Assembly (NCBI GenBank): GCA_964430085.1
Contig: CAYSES010000004.1
Span: 1 to 36,947 of the forward strand
Direction: 5' to 3'
Length of the DNA: 36,947 bases
Source: RBG-13-33-26 sp964430085
GTDB taxonomy: Archaea; Nanobdellota; Nanobdellia; Pacearchaeales; GW2011-AR1
The notes beneath the pieces were generated by a model. That model made no database searches and was not told the DNA's origin. It saw only the letters and a list, made by a program, of their open reading frames with translations. How positions within the stretch are numbered: the first letter of the stretch is position 1; each line of letters starts with the position of its first letter. The position numbers and the translations under genes are program-made. This document shows positions 16,896 through 25,578 of this stretch, piece by piece.

Positions 16896-17222
16896 ATGGA
16901 GAAAATGGAAAAAAGCAAAAAAGAATATATTGGAAGAATTCATATAGCAGAGAGTCCAAGAATATTTTTTAAAAGGAACGATTTTTACCAAAACGATTTT
17001 TTTATTGAATTAGAAGATTCTGGATATACTGTAACAATATTTTCAAATCAGCCGCTATATGTAAATGAAAAAGGTGATGGATTTGAGACTATTGACAAAG
17101 ATATCGCAGAATTAATGGGGTATGGACAATTTAGATTGGAAAGGATTGTATTCCATGATTCAATACGTTCCGAGAAATTTTCTAGAAGGTTGAAGACTAT
17201 GTTAGGAGGATTAACCATTTAA
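16896..17222 (+). CDS. unknown 108-aa protein
   Basis: A soluble alpha/beta protein of 108 residues with a charged, lysine-rich start and no membrane segment or cysteine. No motif or family is recognised. A TATA-like element 30-38 bases upstream supports expression. A second ATG three codons in could also serve as start. It is upstream of leuS on the same strand, with 29 bases between; leuS has its own TATA-like sequence there. Confidence 0.55.
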   Translation: MEKMEKSKKEYIGRIHIAESPRIFFKRNDFYQNDFFIELEDSGYTVTIFSNQPLYVNEKGDGFETIDKDIAELMGYGQFRLERIVFHDSIRSEKFSRRLKTMLGGLTI

Positions 17223-17251
17223 TTTTTAAATTAATTACTCTTTGATATAAT

Positions 17252-19714
17252 ATGAAATATAATTTTAAAATGTTAGAGTCTAAATGGAAAAAAAAGTGGG
17301 AACAATCAAAAATTTTTGAAGTAAAGCTAAATAAAAAAAAGAAAAAATTTTATGTTCTTGATATGTTCCCTTATCCTTCTGGAGAAGGTCTTCATATTGG
17401 ACATGCCTTTGTTTTTAGTTTGGGAGATATTTTTGCACGATTTAAAAGATTACAAGGTTATAATGTTCTATACCCTATTGGGTATGATAGCTTAGGACTC
17501 CCTGCGGAGAATGCAGCAATCAAGGTTGGCATGCCTCCTCAAAAATATACAGAAAATTCAATTAAGAATTTTATGAAACAACAAAAAGCAATGGGTTGGA
17601 GTTATGATTGGTCACGAATGATTGAAACACATAAATCTGAATATTATAAATGGGATCAGTGGATATTTCTTAAAATGCTAGAAAAGGGAATTGCCTATAG
17701 AAAAAGGGCTCCTGTTAATTGGTGTCCTAAATGCAATACAGTACTTGCAAATGAACAAGTAATCTGCGGAAAATGTTGGAGGCATAGTGATACAAAGATA
17801 GAAATAAAACATTTAGAACAATGGTTTTTTAGAATTACTGATTATGCTGAGGAGTTATTGGAAGGATTAAATGAAATTGACTGGCCTGAGAGAGCAAAAA
17901 TAATGCAAAGGAATTGGATCGGCAAAAGTTACGGAACTGAAATCTCATTTGAAATTAATGGTAAAAAATGGCCAATTTTTACGACTAGGCCTGATACAAT
18001 TTTTGGAGTTACGTTTATGGTTATTTCTGCACAACATCCAGATTTAATGAAGATTGTTACTGAAAAACAAAAGAAAGAAGTTACAAATTTCTTGAAAAAA
18101 TTAAAATCAGTGAGTGAAAAAGAATTGGAAGATATGGAAAAAGAAGGAGTTTTTACTGGGAGTTATGCAATAAATCCTATTACTAATGAAAAAATACCCG
18201 TCTATGCAGGAAATTTTGTTGTTGCAGATTATGGCAGTGGTATGGTTATGGCTGTTCCAGCACATGATCAGAGAGACTTTGAATTTGCCGACAAATATGA
18301 AATTCCAATTAAAGTTGTTATTCAGCCGCAAGATGAAGGAGATTTAAGCCCAGAAAGAATGACTTGTGCTTATACTGGTGGAGGGAAGCTTATTAATTCT
18401 GGGGAATTTAATGGACTATTTAATGATGAAGCAAAAGAACACATCACTAAATTTTTGGAAAACAAAAAATTAGGAAAAAAAACCATCCAGTATAAACTAA
18501 AAGATTGGCTTATCTCACGCCAAAGATATTGGGGGACTCCCATCCCTATTATCTATTGTGGTAAATGTGGTATAGTCCCTGTATCAGAAAAAGATCTCCC
18601 TGTTAAACTCCCTAAAAATGTTAAATTTGGGAGAGGTAATCCTTTAAAGACCGATAAAGAATTTGTAAATGTTAAATGCCCCAAATGTGGAAGGAAGGAT
18701 GCTAAACGTGAAACTGATACAATGGATACTTTTGTTAATTCTTCATGGTATTATTTACGGTACACTGATCCCAAGGATAATAAGAAAATTTTTGATGTGA
18801 AAAAAGCAAATTACTGGGGCCCAATTGATCAATATATAGGGGGCCCTGAACATATCACAATGCATTTAATTTATCTCAGGTTTTATACAAAATTTTTAAG
18901 AGATCTGGGCTTATTGAAATTTGATGAGCCTGCTTTGCGATATTTTACACAGGGGATTGTAAGAGGTGCTGATGGTGAAAAAATGTCAAAATCTCGAGGG
19001 AATGTCATTGAACCTTTGGAAATGATCGAGAAATATGGAGCTGATTCTTTAAGATTATATTTAGTTTCAAATTCCTCTGCAGACAGCGATTTTTCGTGGA
19101 ATAATAAGGGAGTTCAAGGCAGTTTCAAATTTGTAAACAAAGTTTACGATTATTTTTCTGATTTTAAACCAGGGAAGATTAGTGCGCTTCTTGAAAGTAA
19201 ATTAAACAAGACCATAAAAGAAGTAACAGATCTTATTGGGGGGTTTAAACATAATTTAATTGTAATCAAACTTAGAGATTTATTTAATAGTTTTTATAAT
19301 GAAAAAATAGATAAGAAAACTGCACAAGATTTTTTGAAAATGTTACATATCTATTGCCCATTTGTTACAGAAGAATTATGGGAGAGGTTAGGGAATAAGG
19401 GATTTATAAGTTTAGCAAAATGGCCTACTGCAAATGAGAAAAAAATTAATGAACATTTAGAAATGGAAGAAAGATTAGTTGAAGATCTTATTGATGATAT
19501 AAACAATATTATAAAAATTACCGGTATAAAAAAGAAAGTATTTATCTATACAATACCAAAGGAAAAAGAAGTATATTCTAACGAAATTGATTTAATAAGC
19601 AGAAAAACTAATTTAGAAGTTTCTATCTATGCTGTTAACGATAAAAATAAATATGATCCCCAAGGAAAATCAAAAAAAACAAAACCCGAAAAACCTGCTG
19701 TTTATTTAGAATAA
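17252..19714 (+). CDS. leuS: leucyl-tRNA synthetase, bacterial type
   Basis: An 820-residue class I synthetase that charges tRNA-Leu. The HIGH motif is at residues 48-51 (PYPSGEGLHIGHA) and KMSKS at 577-581. A zinc knuckle uses Cys158, Cys161, Cys172 and Cys175. The CP1 editing domain includes TTRPDTIFG near 244 and follows the zinc module. LPAENAAIK, the AMGWSYDWSR motif and the QRNWIG motif are those of bacterial LeuRS; archaeal LeuRS is longer (over 900) and differs in domain order. I infer horizontal acquisition. Three bases separate it from the convergent alaS. TATA (17222-17233) is about 24 bases before the ATG. Confidence 0.95.
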   Translation: MKYNFKMLESKWKKKWEQSKIFEVKLNKKKKKFYVLDMFPYPSGEGLHIGHAFVFSLGDIFARFKRLQGYNVLYPIGYDSLGLPAENAAIKVGMPPQKYTENSIKNFMKQQKAMGWSYDWSRMIETHKSEYYKWDQWIFLKMLEKGIAYRKRAPVNWCPKCNTVLANEQVICGKCWRHSDTKIEIKHLEQWFFRITDYAEELLEGLNEIDWPERAKIMQRNWIGKSYGTEISFEINGKKWPIFTTRPDTIFGVTFMVISAQHPDLMKIVTEKQKKEVTNFLKKLKSVSEKELEDMEKEGVFTGSYAINPITNEKIPVYAGNFVVADYGSGMVMAVPAHDQRDFEFADKYEIPIKVVIQPQDEGDLSPERMTCAYTGGGKLINSGEFNGLFNDEAKEHITKFLENKKLGKKTIQYKLKDWLISRQRYWGTPIPIIYCGKCGIVPVSEKDLPVKLPKNVKFGRGNPLKTDKEFVNVKCPKCGRKDAKRETDTMDTFVNSSWYYLRYTDPKDNKKIFDVKKANYWGPIDQYIGGPEHITMHLIYLRFYTKFLRDLGLLKFDEPALRYFTQGIVRGADGEKMSKSRGNVIEPLEMIEKYGADSLRLYLVSNSSADSDFSWNNKGVQGSFKFVNKVYDYFSDFKPGKISALLESKLNKTIKEVTDLIGGFKHNLIVIKLRDLFNSFYNEKIDKKTAQDFLKMLHIYCPFVTEELWERLGNKGFISLAKWPTANEKKINEHLEMEERLVEDLIDDINNIIKITGIKKKVFIYTIPKEKEVYSNEIDLISRKTNLEVSIYAVNDKNKYDPQGKSKKTKPEKPAVYLE

Positions 19715-19717
19715 GGT

Positions 19718-21589
19718 TTATTCGACAATAGCTTTTATCCTTCTTATTCCAGCAGAAGAAGATTCCTCTTTTGTTATCTTAAAATGCCCTAATTCACAGG
19801 TATTTGTTACATGGGGGCCGGCACAGATCTCTTTTGAAAAATCTTTAATTGTATACACAGACACTTTTTCACCATATTTCTCATCAAAAACACCAATTGC
19901 TCCTTTCTCTTTTGCTTCTTTAGGAGACATTTCTTGTCTTGTGATTTCACATGATTTTTGAATTTCTGCGTTTACTAGGTCCTCAGTTTTTTTTAATTCT
20001 GTTTGGGTTAACTTTCTAGGAAAATTAAAATCTAGCCTTAATCTCTCTGCTGTTATATTACTCCCTTTTTGCATTATATTCTTATCATCCAGTACTATCC
20101 TTAAGGCGGCTAGAAGTAAATGAGTTGCAGTATGAAGTTTTGTAGTTTTTTGTGAATTATCTGCAAGCCCAGACTTAAACTTTCCTTGTGTTGCAGTTCT
20201 AGAAAGTTCTTGATGTATCTTTAATTCTTTTTCAAACCCTTCCTTATCAATGTCCATTCCCTTTTCTTTCAATATCTCTCTTGTTAATTCGATAGGGAAT
20301 CCATATGATTGATAAAGTTGAAATACAATTTTTCCATTTAATATCTTATAAGGTTTTTTGAATATTATAGCTTGCGCTAACTTTGCTGCCTGCCCTTGAT
20401 TTTTTTTAGATAGTCCGTCTTCTTCTGTTATTTTGTTTCTAAAATTACAGAATTTCCTTTTCTCTTCATGATTTATTACTGCATAGACCAATTCATTCTG
20501 AAAAACTTTCATTATGTTATTAGAACTTTCATTTAACAAATCTTTTAATAATCTCTCTCCTCTTTCAATTGTCTTACCAAATCTCTCTTCTTCTTTTACA
20601 AGTTCATTAATAATCTTTTTTTTATCTTTTTTTAATATTTCATAATCCCCATAAATCTCAAAAACAGAATTGGCTATCTCTTTCATAAGTTTGTTTATGC
20701 CTAACTTTTTTCCATATCGGATAGCTCTTCTTATCAACCTCCTTAAAACATATCCTTGCTCACTATTCCCTGGGATTATTCCATCAGCTATTATGAATAT
20801 AGAAGCTTTTGTATGATCTGCAATTATTCTCATCTCTTTTTTGTATTGGGCATATTTTTTGTTGGAAATCTTTTCAATCTTCTTTATTATTGGTAAAAAA
20901 CAGTCAGTTAGATAATTATCATTTAATTTATTTAAAATTGCAAGAGTACGTTCAACACCCATTCCAGTATCAACGTTCTTTTGTTTTAATGGAGTATATC
21001 CTCCACTAAGAGTTTTATTGTATTGCATAAATACATCATTCCAAATTTCAATTCCTCTTACAAACATCTCTGTATCTGGGCCACAAGGACCCGTTTTCCC
21101 CGCAGGACCCCACCAATTTTCTTTTCGTCCAAGGAATTTTATTTTATCATGTGAAATTCCAAGAGATTTCCATATCTTTGCTGCTTCCTCATCTTTTGGA
21201 ATATCCTTTTCTCCTTTAAAACAAGTAACCGATAAATTTTTTTTTGAAATTTTTAAATTTTTTGTTAAGAATTCAAAACTGTACTCAATAGCTTCTTTTT
21301 TAAAATAATCCCCAAGACTCCAATTACCCAGCATCTCAAAAAAAGTATGATGGGTTTCATCTCCTACTTCTTCTATATCCCCTGTTCTTATGCATCTTTG
21401 AACATTACACAGCCTTTTTCCTAAAGGATGATGCTGTCCTAAAAGATAGGGCACAAGGGGGTGCATCCCCGCTGTTGTAAAAAGGACGGTCGGATCATTT
21501 TCAGGAATTAAAGAAAAATTTGGGATAATCTTATGTTTTTTTGATCTAAAAAAACTTAAAAATTCATTTATTAATTTTTTTCTATCCAT
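19718..21589 (-). CDS. alaS: alanyl-tRNA synthetase, short form without C-Ala domain
   Basis: A 623-residue class II synthetase. The catalytic core includes NDPTVLFTTAGMHPLVPYLL, HHTFFEMLGNWSLGDYF and a GPAGKTGPCGPDTE motif. The editing domain keeps its zinc ligands, His486/His490 (HTATH) and Cys589/His593 (CAGPH), so mischarged Ser/Gly can probably be cleared. The protein ends just after this domain; the C-terminal oligomerisation (C-Ala) domain of full-length enzymes (about 870 residues) is missing. The HPLVPYLL and IRTGDIEEVGD wording resembles the short AlaRS of Patescibacteria more than archaeal enzymes (from memory). The ATG at 21589 is chosen over a TTG three codons upstream; TTTTAAAATC lies about 27 bases upstream. 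Confidence 0.93.
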   Translation of the reverse strand: MDRKKLINEFLSFFRSKKHKIIPNFSLIPENDPTVLFTTAGMHPLVPYLLGQHHPLGKRLCNVQRCIRTGDIEEVGDETHHTFFEMLGNWSLGDYFKKEAIEYSFEFLTKNLKISKKNLSVTCFKGEKDIPKDEEAAKIWKSLGISHDKIKFLGRKENWWGPAGKTGPCGPDTEMFVRGIEIWNDVFMQYNKTLSGGYTPLKQKNVDTGMGVERTLAILNKLNDNYLTDCFLPIIKKIEKISNKKYAQYKKEMRIIADHTKASIFIIADGIIPGNSEQGYVLRRLIRRAIRYGKKLGINKLMKEIANSVFEIYGDYEILKKDKKKIINELVKEEERFGKTIERGERLLKDLLNESSNNIMKVFQNELVYAVINHEEKRKFCNFRNKITEEDGLSKKNQGQAAKLAQAIIFKKPYKILNGKIVFQLYQSYGFPIELTREILKEKGMDIDKEGFEKELKIHQELSRTATQGKFKSGLADNSQKTTKLHTATHLLLAALRIVLDDKNIMQKGSNITAERLRLDFNFPRKLTQTELKKTEDLVNAEIQKSCEITRQEMSPKEAKEKGAIGVFDEKYGEKVSVYTIKDFSKEICAGPHVTNTCELGHFKITKEESSSAGIRRIKAIVE

Positions 21590-21679
21590 TATATACAAAT
21601 ATAAATGAAGATTTTAAAATTATCTATTTGATGGATGCGAATACACAAACTTTATAAAAGAAAGTCATAATTTTTCTTT

Positions 21680-22117
21680 ATGAATAAACGAATTATGGTT
21701 TTTGCTCCAGAACCAAAAGATCAAGAAGATATGGCATATGTACTTGATAAATATTTTAAAGAAAATTTTAGAGATTTTTACCCCGATTTACAGATTCATA
21801 AGTCTTCTGCCTTTAACGAACCTTCTGAAGAAAATTGGTTAGGACATTGGAATGAAGGAGAAATTTTTGTATTAATAGATCAAAGAATCTGTCGAGATAA
21901 ATTCCGTTTTAGGTACATGAGAGGAAATCCTAAGTATTATCAAAAACATTCGCCCCAATTCCATTCTTTTGATTTATCTAAAAAACTTTGTTTTGAAAAA
22001 AATATCCCTTATCTTATATATCAAGGCGAAATTACAAAAAAACAAGAATCAAAATTAATAGGGAAAATAGATTCACTGAAAGATAAAATAAAAAAAAGAT
22101 TGAGTAATGATCATTAA
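21680..22117 (+). CDS. unknown 145-aa soluble protein
   Basis: A 145-residue protein beginning with a hydrophobic beta strand (RIMVFAP) and a second strand EIFVLIDQRI, suggesting an alpha/beta fold, with several aromatic and histidine residues in the middle and a lysine-rich end. No family recognised. TATA (TTTATAAAAG at 21651-21660) is 25 bases before the ATG. It is divergent from alaS and converges on the coiled-coil gene pair with a single base between. Confidence 0.6.
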   Translation: MNKRIMVFAPEPKDQEDMAYVLDKYFKENFRDFYPDLQIHKSSAFNEPSEENWLGHWNEGEIFVLIDQRICRDKFRFRYMRGNPKYYQKHSPQFHSFDLSKKLCFEKNIPYLIYQGEITKKQESKLIGKIDSLKDKIKKRLSNDH

Positions 22118-22118
22118 A

Positions 22119-22478
22119 TTATCTGCCCATACTCTTTAATTTTTCTTGTATATCCTTCAGCTGCGATTCCAGTTTCTCATCAACATTTTGCTTAACTTTT
22201 ATTTTTTCTTTTTTGAGAACAGGCTTTTCTTCTTCTTTTTTTTGTGGGGGTTTTAAGAAAGGTAATGTAGACTTACTTTTCCTAATTAAAAGCCCTAATT
22301 TTTTAATTGATTTATATAAATCGTCTTTAATCCTTAATTCTTCTATCCTGAAGGAATGATACCTTCTTGCTATCTTTATAATATTCAATAAAGAAATTTC
22401 AGATGATAAAATATTTTTTTTTGATTCTAAAGATTCATTATACCTTAATCTCAGATAAACTGGATTTTGCTCGTCCAT
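22119..22478 (-). CDS. unknown coiled-coil protein, second gene of a pair
   Basis: A 119-residue charged, mostly helical protein. Residues about 1-60 form helices with regular leucines (ISLLNIIKIARRYHSFRIEE); the middle has a Pro-rich spot and the end a Lys/Glu-rich coiled coil. Its ATG is one base after the stop of the upstream gene, so they are surely cotranscribed and may form a complex. No function is recognised. Confidence 0.6.
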   Translation of the reverse strand: MDEQNPVYLRLRYNESLESKKNILSSEISLLNIIKIARRYHSFRIEELRIKDDLYKSIKKLGLLIRKSKSTLPFLKPPQKKEEEKPVLKKEKIKVKQNVDEKLESQLKDIQEKLKSMGR

Positions 22479-22479
22479 T

Positions 22480-23058
22480 TTATTCTATCTTGGAAAAAAT
22501 ATCACTATCAATTTTTTCGATTTTTTCTTTTATTTGTCTTATTTCTTCTTCCCACATTCCTAATTCTTTTTCTTCTTTTTCTTTAACATTTTTGATACTT
22601 GTGAACATTTGTTCTATTTTTGAAACTTGTTTTTTTACATCTTCAAAAATATGTGATCCTTCTTCAAATTTATCTATCCTGATGAAAATGGGTTCAGTTT
22701 TCTTCATTTCTTTTTCAAATTTTGGCTGAGCTTCTTTTTTGCCCATTTCTGTTATCCCCCGTGCTGCATATTCTGGGTGAAATTCTTTTTTTTGTTTCTT
22801 CATCGGAGGTTTGGGCATCTTTTGCATTTCTTCTTTTCGTGCAAATTCATCGCCGGCCTCCTTCTCCTCTTTTTTCCCAGTTACTGCTTCCTTGATAATG
22901 TTCTGTGAAAATTTATCTCCTAAAGAATCATTTGGGAAACTTGGAAGTTGGGGAAGTTCTTCCTTTGCCATTGGAGATTCTGGCAATTCCGGAAGTCTTG
23001 GGATCTCAGGCAATTTTGGTGCTTCTTCTTTTTTTACCTTTTTTTTAAATAATCCCAT
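22480..23058 (-). CDS. unknown proline-rich and coiled-coil protein, first gene of a pair
   Basis: A 192-residue protein. After a basic start (MGLFKKKVKKEE) comes a Pro/Leu/Glu tract (about 13-45, repeats of the PELP/PRLP kind), a lysine-rich linker, then EPIFIRIDKFEEGSHIF and a C-terminal coiled coil (about 140-190). The proline tract suggests a flexible arm or docking segment. It is followed after one base by another coiled-coil gene. A TATA-like AAAAATAAATTA lies about 25 bases before the ATG. A scaffold or cytoskeletal role would be a guess. Confidence 0.6.
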   Translation of the reverse strand: MGLFKKKVKKEEAPKLPEIPRLPELPESPMAKEELPQLPSFPNDSLGDKFSQNIIKEAVTGKKEEKEAGDEFARKEEMQKMPKPPMKKQKKEFHPEYAARGITEMGKKEAQPKFEKEMKKTEPIFIRIDKFEEGSHIFEDVKKQVSKIEQMFTSIKNVKEKEEKELGMWEEEIRQIKEKIEKIDSDIFSKIE

Positions 23059-23205
23059 CTTTTTTGTTTGACTAATTTATTTTTGTAACCTATAGTATAC
23101 AACTACGATTTTCTAATATATAATATGCAATATAGATTTAAAAATCTTTATATAAAATGAATTAAATATAAAATTGAGTTTTTTATATTCTTAATAAAAA
23201 TTGAA

Positions 23206-23222
23206 ACCGAAAGGTATTTATT
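23206..23222 (+). promoter_or_regulatory. BRE/TATA promoter of tfe
   Basis: ACCGAAAG followed directly by a TATTTATTT stretch forms a good archaeal BRE-TATA pair, centred 26 bases before the tfe ATG. The rest of the 185-base divergent spacer is very AT-rich with a short palindrome AGATTTAAAAATCT (about 23136-23149), and holds no gene I can support. Confidence 0.55.
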
Positions 23223-23243
23223 TAACTTTTTTTTAATAGTCCA

Positions 23244-23993
23244 ATGCTTAAAAAATTTTTAAAAGAGATGGTCGTTTCCATAGCAGGAAAACAAGCAGAA
23301 GGACTGATTGATTTACTCGACGGCAAAAAATATATAAATGAATTTTTAATTGCAAAAAAATTAGATTTGACAATTAATCAGACCAGAAATATTTTATATA
23401 AAATTTCTAATTACGGACTTGTTTCTTTTATAAGGAAAAAAGATAAACGGAAAGGATGGTATACTTATTTTTGGAAATTAGAAATTTTGAAAAGTTTGGA
23501 ATTTTTGCGTTCTAATATTGTGAAGAATATAGATCAAGTACACCATCAAATAAAAAGTAGGGAGACAAAAGAATTCTATATTTGTGAGAGATGTAATATA
23601 GAATTTAATGAAGAAACTGCACTTATCCATAATTTTACATGCAATGAATGTGGGAATTTGCTTGCACGAAAAGATAATGCCTTAGTAATCAAAGAATATA
23701 ATAAAACTCTTGATAGATTAAGAAAGGAATTAGGATTGATTGATGAAGAATTGAAGATAGAAAGAGATAAATTAGAAAAAAGAAAAGTGCGCGAAATAAA
23801 GAAAAAAAAGAGAATTAAAAAAGAAGAAAAAGCAAAGAAAATTAAGTCAAAACAAACGACTAAAAAGAAGATTACAAAAAAGAAAACTAAACCAAAAAAA
23901 ATTAAGAAAAAATCTGCTTCAAGAATTAGTAAAAAGAAAACACCTAAAAAATCCACAAAAAAGAAATCTACAAAAAAAACTTCTAAAAGGTAG
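23244..23993 (+). CDS. tfe: transcription factor E (TFE alpha) with lysine-rich tail
   Basis: A 249-residue homologue of TFIIE-alpha, which helps open the promoter and stabilises the initiation complex. Residues about 1-95 form the winged-helix domain (VVSIAGKQAEGLIDLLDGKK, then FLIAKKLDLTINQTRNILYK). The zinc ribbon uses Cys114, Cys117, Cys133 and Cys136. A coiled segment follows to about 175. The last 70 residues are an almost pure Lys/Thr/Ser tail (for example KKSTKKKSTKKTSKR), absent from usual archaeal TFE of about 170-180 residues. The tail resembles histone H1 and could bind DNA nonspecifically; this is inference. Confidence 0.93.
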   Translation: MLKKFLKEMVVSIAGKQAEGLIDLLDGKKYINEFLIAKKLDLTINQTRNILYKISNYGLVSFIRKKDKRKGWYTYFWKLEILKSLEFLRSNIVKNIDQVHHQIKSRETKEFYICERCNIEFNEETALIHNFTCNECGNLLARKDNALVIKEYNKTLDRLRKELGLIDEELKIERDKLEKRKVREIKKKKRIKKEEKAKKIKSKQTTKKKITKKKTKPKKIKKKSASRISKKKTPKKSTKKKSTKKTSKR

Positions 23994-24026
23994 TTTTTAT
24001 AAATTATCTTCTATTTTTATTTAGAC

Positions 24027-24695
24027 ATGATTAATAGCTATAGGGTTCAAAGAAAGAATAATCTTTTCTTAGGAGGAATGAGCCTCAATACAATTTTAAT
24101 TATTGTTAACATTGTTGCTTTTGTTGTATTCACAATCTTACTTTCTTTAAATTTTATTTCTATTGATGCTGTTGCAATTAAACCTTCAAATATTTTACAA
24201 GGAAAATATCTTTGGACTTTCATAACAAGCATGTTTATGCATGGAGGGATATTCCATCTTTTTGTAAATATGTTTTCCCTTTTTTTTGTAGGTTCTCTTG
24301 TTGAGAGATTAATCGGTAAAAAAAGGTATATTTGGTTTTATCTTTTAGCAGGGATTTTCTCTGGTTTACTCTTTGTTTTATCTTCTTTTATATTCACACA
24401 AGATCTAAATACGTATGCAGTAGGTGCTTCTGGAGCACTTTTTGGTCTTATTGGCATTCTAATGCTTTTAACACCGAATCTTCCTGTTTATGTCATGTTC
24501 ATTCCAATACCCATTAAAATGAAATATGCTGCTCCAGGAATGCTTATTTTGCTATGGTTGGTTTCTATTGCGGGGAATATCCCTATAGGAAATACTGCTC
24601 ATCTTGGCGGCCTAATAGCGGGGTTAGTCTATGGACTTTTTTTAAGAAAAAAATATAAGAACAAAGTAAGACATTTGAGTAGATATTTTAGTTAA
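24027..24695 (+). CDS. rhomboid-family intramembrane serine protease
   Basis: A 222-residue protein with six or so membrane helices. The catalytic pair is Ser135 (GASGALFG) and His192 (NTAHLGGLIAG), and the helix-2 motif FMHGGIFHLFVNMFSL is present. Rhomboids cleave membrane proteins within the bilayer; the substrate is unknown. TATA (TTTTATAAATTATC, about 23996) lies 27 bases before the ATG. Three bases separate it from the SpoIIM-like gene, so the two form an operon. Confidence 0.93.
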   Translation: MINSYRVQRKNNLFLGGMSLNTILIIVNIVAFVVFTILLSLNFISIDAVAIKPSNILQGKYLWTFITSMFMHGGIFHLFVNMFSLFFVGSLVERLIGKKRYIWFYLLAGIFSGLLFVLSSFIFTQDLNTYAVGASGALFGLIGILMLLTPNLPVYVMFIPIPIKMKYAAPGMLILLWLVSIAGNIPIGNTAHLGGLIAGLVYGLFLRKKYKNKVRHLSRYFS

Positions 24696-24698
24696 AAA

Positions 24699-25310
24699 AT
24701 GCAAAGAAAAAAAATAAAAAAGAGGCAATCAGAATTTAATATACTTAGAGAGTATAAAAAAAGCTGGGAATATTTGAAGGATATAAAACTTTTTATTTAC
24801 CTTATAACTGGGGTTTTTTTGTTGTTTGTTCTTATTGGTCTTTTTATCCCTGCTCCTGAAATTATCTATGACAAAATTCTTGATTTTATAAAAGATCTTT
24901 TGAAACAAACTCAGGACATGTCTTTATCCCAGTTGATAGGTTTTATTATTTCAAATAACATAAAAAGCACATTCTTCGCAATTGTCTTTGGTATATTCCT
25001 TGGAATTTATCCTATTTCTACTGCCGTAATAAATGGATATGTCCTTGGATTTGTCTCTTTGATAAGTATAGAAAATGGCGGGCTTATTAGTCTTTGGAGA
25101 CTGTTCCCTCATGGGATTTTTGAGCTGCCCGCGGTTTTTATTTCTATGGGGGTTGGATTGAAATTTGGTACATTCATACTCCAAAAAAATAAAATAAAAG
25201 CATTTAAGGAATATCTAATAAATTCATTAAGAATCTTTTTATTAATAGTAATTCCTCTTCTTATCATTGCTGGGATTATAGAGGGAACTATTATGCGATT
25301 AGTTAACTGA
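24699..25310 (+). CDS. SpoIIM/DUF95-like membrane protein
   Basis: A 203-residue protein with a basic cytoplasmic start and about five membrane helices. The family pattern is present: NNIKSTFFAIVFGIFLGIYP, then INGYVLGF and the LFPHGIFELPA motif. Bacterial SpoIIM works with cell-wall hydrolases during engulfment; archaeal members are of unknown function. Its start is 3 bases after the rhomboid stop. Its stop abuts the stop of a convergent small membrane gene with no base between. Confidence 0.88.
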   Translation: MQRKKIKKRQSEFNILREYKKSWEYLKDIKLFIYLITGVFLLFVLIGLFIPAPEIIYDKILDFIKDLLKQTQDMSLSQLIGFIISNNIKSTFFAIVFGIFLGIYPISTAVINGYVLGFVSLISIENGGLISLWRLFPHGIFELPAVFISMGVGLKFGTFILQKNKIKAFKEYLINSLRIFLLIVIPLLIIAGIIEGTIMRLVN

Positions 25311-25496
25311 TCAATCCTTCAAGTCACTAATTCCTAACATGATCAGAACAAATCCTATCATAATTATCATCCAGACTAATCCTCCTTTGAAGAAACTCAA
25401 TGCAGCTTCTCCAAAACTCCAAAAATTAGTCCACCAGACAAAGATTGCTCCGTTCAAAAAAATCAATCCTAGTAAGATTTCAAACCATTTATTCAT
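25311..25496 (-). CDS. small two-helix membrane protein
   Basis: A 61-residue protein with two hydrophobic helices joined by a Trp-rich loop (FVWWTNFWSFGEAALSFFKG) and a charged end (SDLKD). The composition and a TATA-like TCTTTTTAAAG 25 bases before the ATG mark it as a real gene. Similar tiny proteins are common in DPANN archaea, from memory. Function unknown. Confidence 0.65.
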   Translation of the reverse strand: MNKWFEILLGLIFLNGAIFVWWTNFWSFGEAALSFFKGGLVWMIIMIGFVLIMLGISDLKD

Positions 25497-25548
25497 TTTA
25501 CTTTTAGAAACTCCCTCTTTAAAAAGATTTTTGTTTAGAAATACATAT

Positions 25549-25560
25549 ATTTTTAAAATA
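25549..25560 (+). promoter_or_regulatory. TATA box of deoxyhypusine synthase gene
   Basis: The stretch ATTTTTAAAATA is centred about 25 bases before the ATG at 25579. It fixes that start and excludes an in-frame extension of 80 codons, which would run antisense through the small membrane gene at 25311-25496. Confidence 0.55.
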
Positions 25561-25578
25561 TTGTCTTTAGATTATTGC

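Noticed and set aside
23576..23956. 126-codon hydrophobic minus-strand frame
   Set aside because: It is the antisense of the lysine-rich TFE tail; AAA/AAG runs read as Phe/Leu/Ile on the other strand.
25339..25578. 80-codon upstream extension of deoxyhypusine synthase
   Set aside because: It runs antisense through a small membrane gene, contains no synthase sequence, and a TATA box sits 25 bases before the ATG at 25579.
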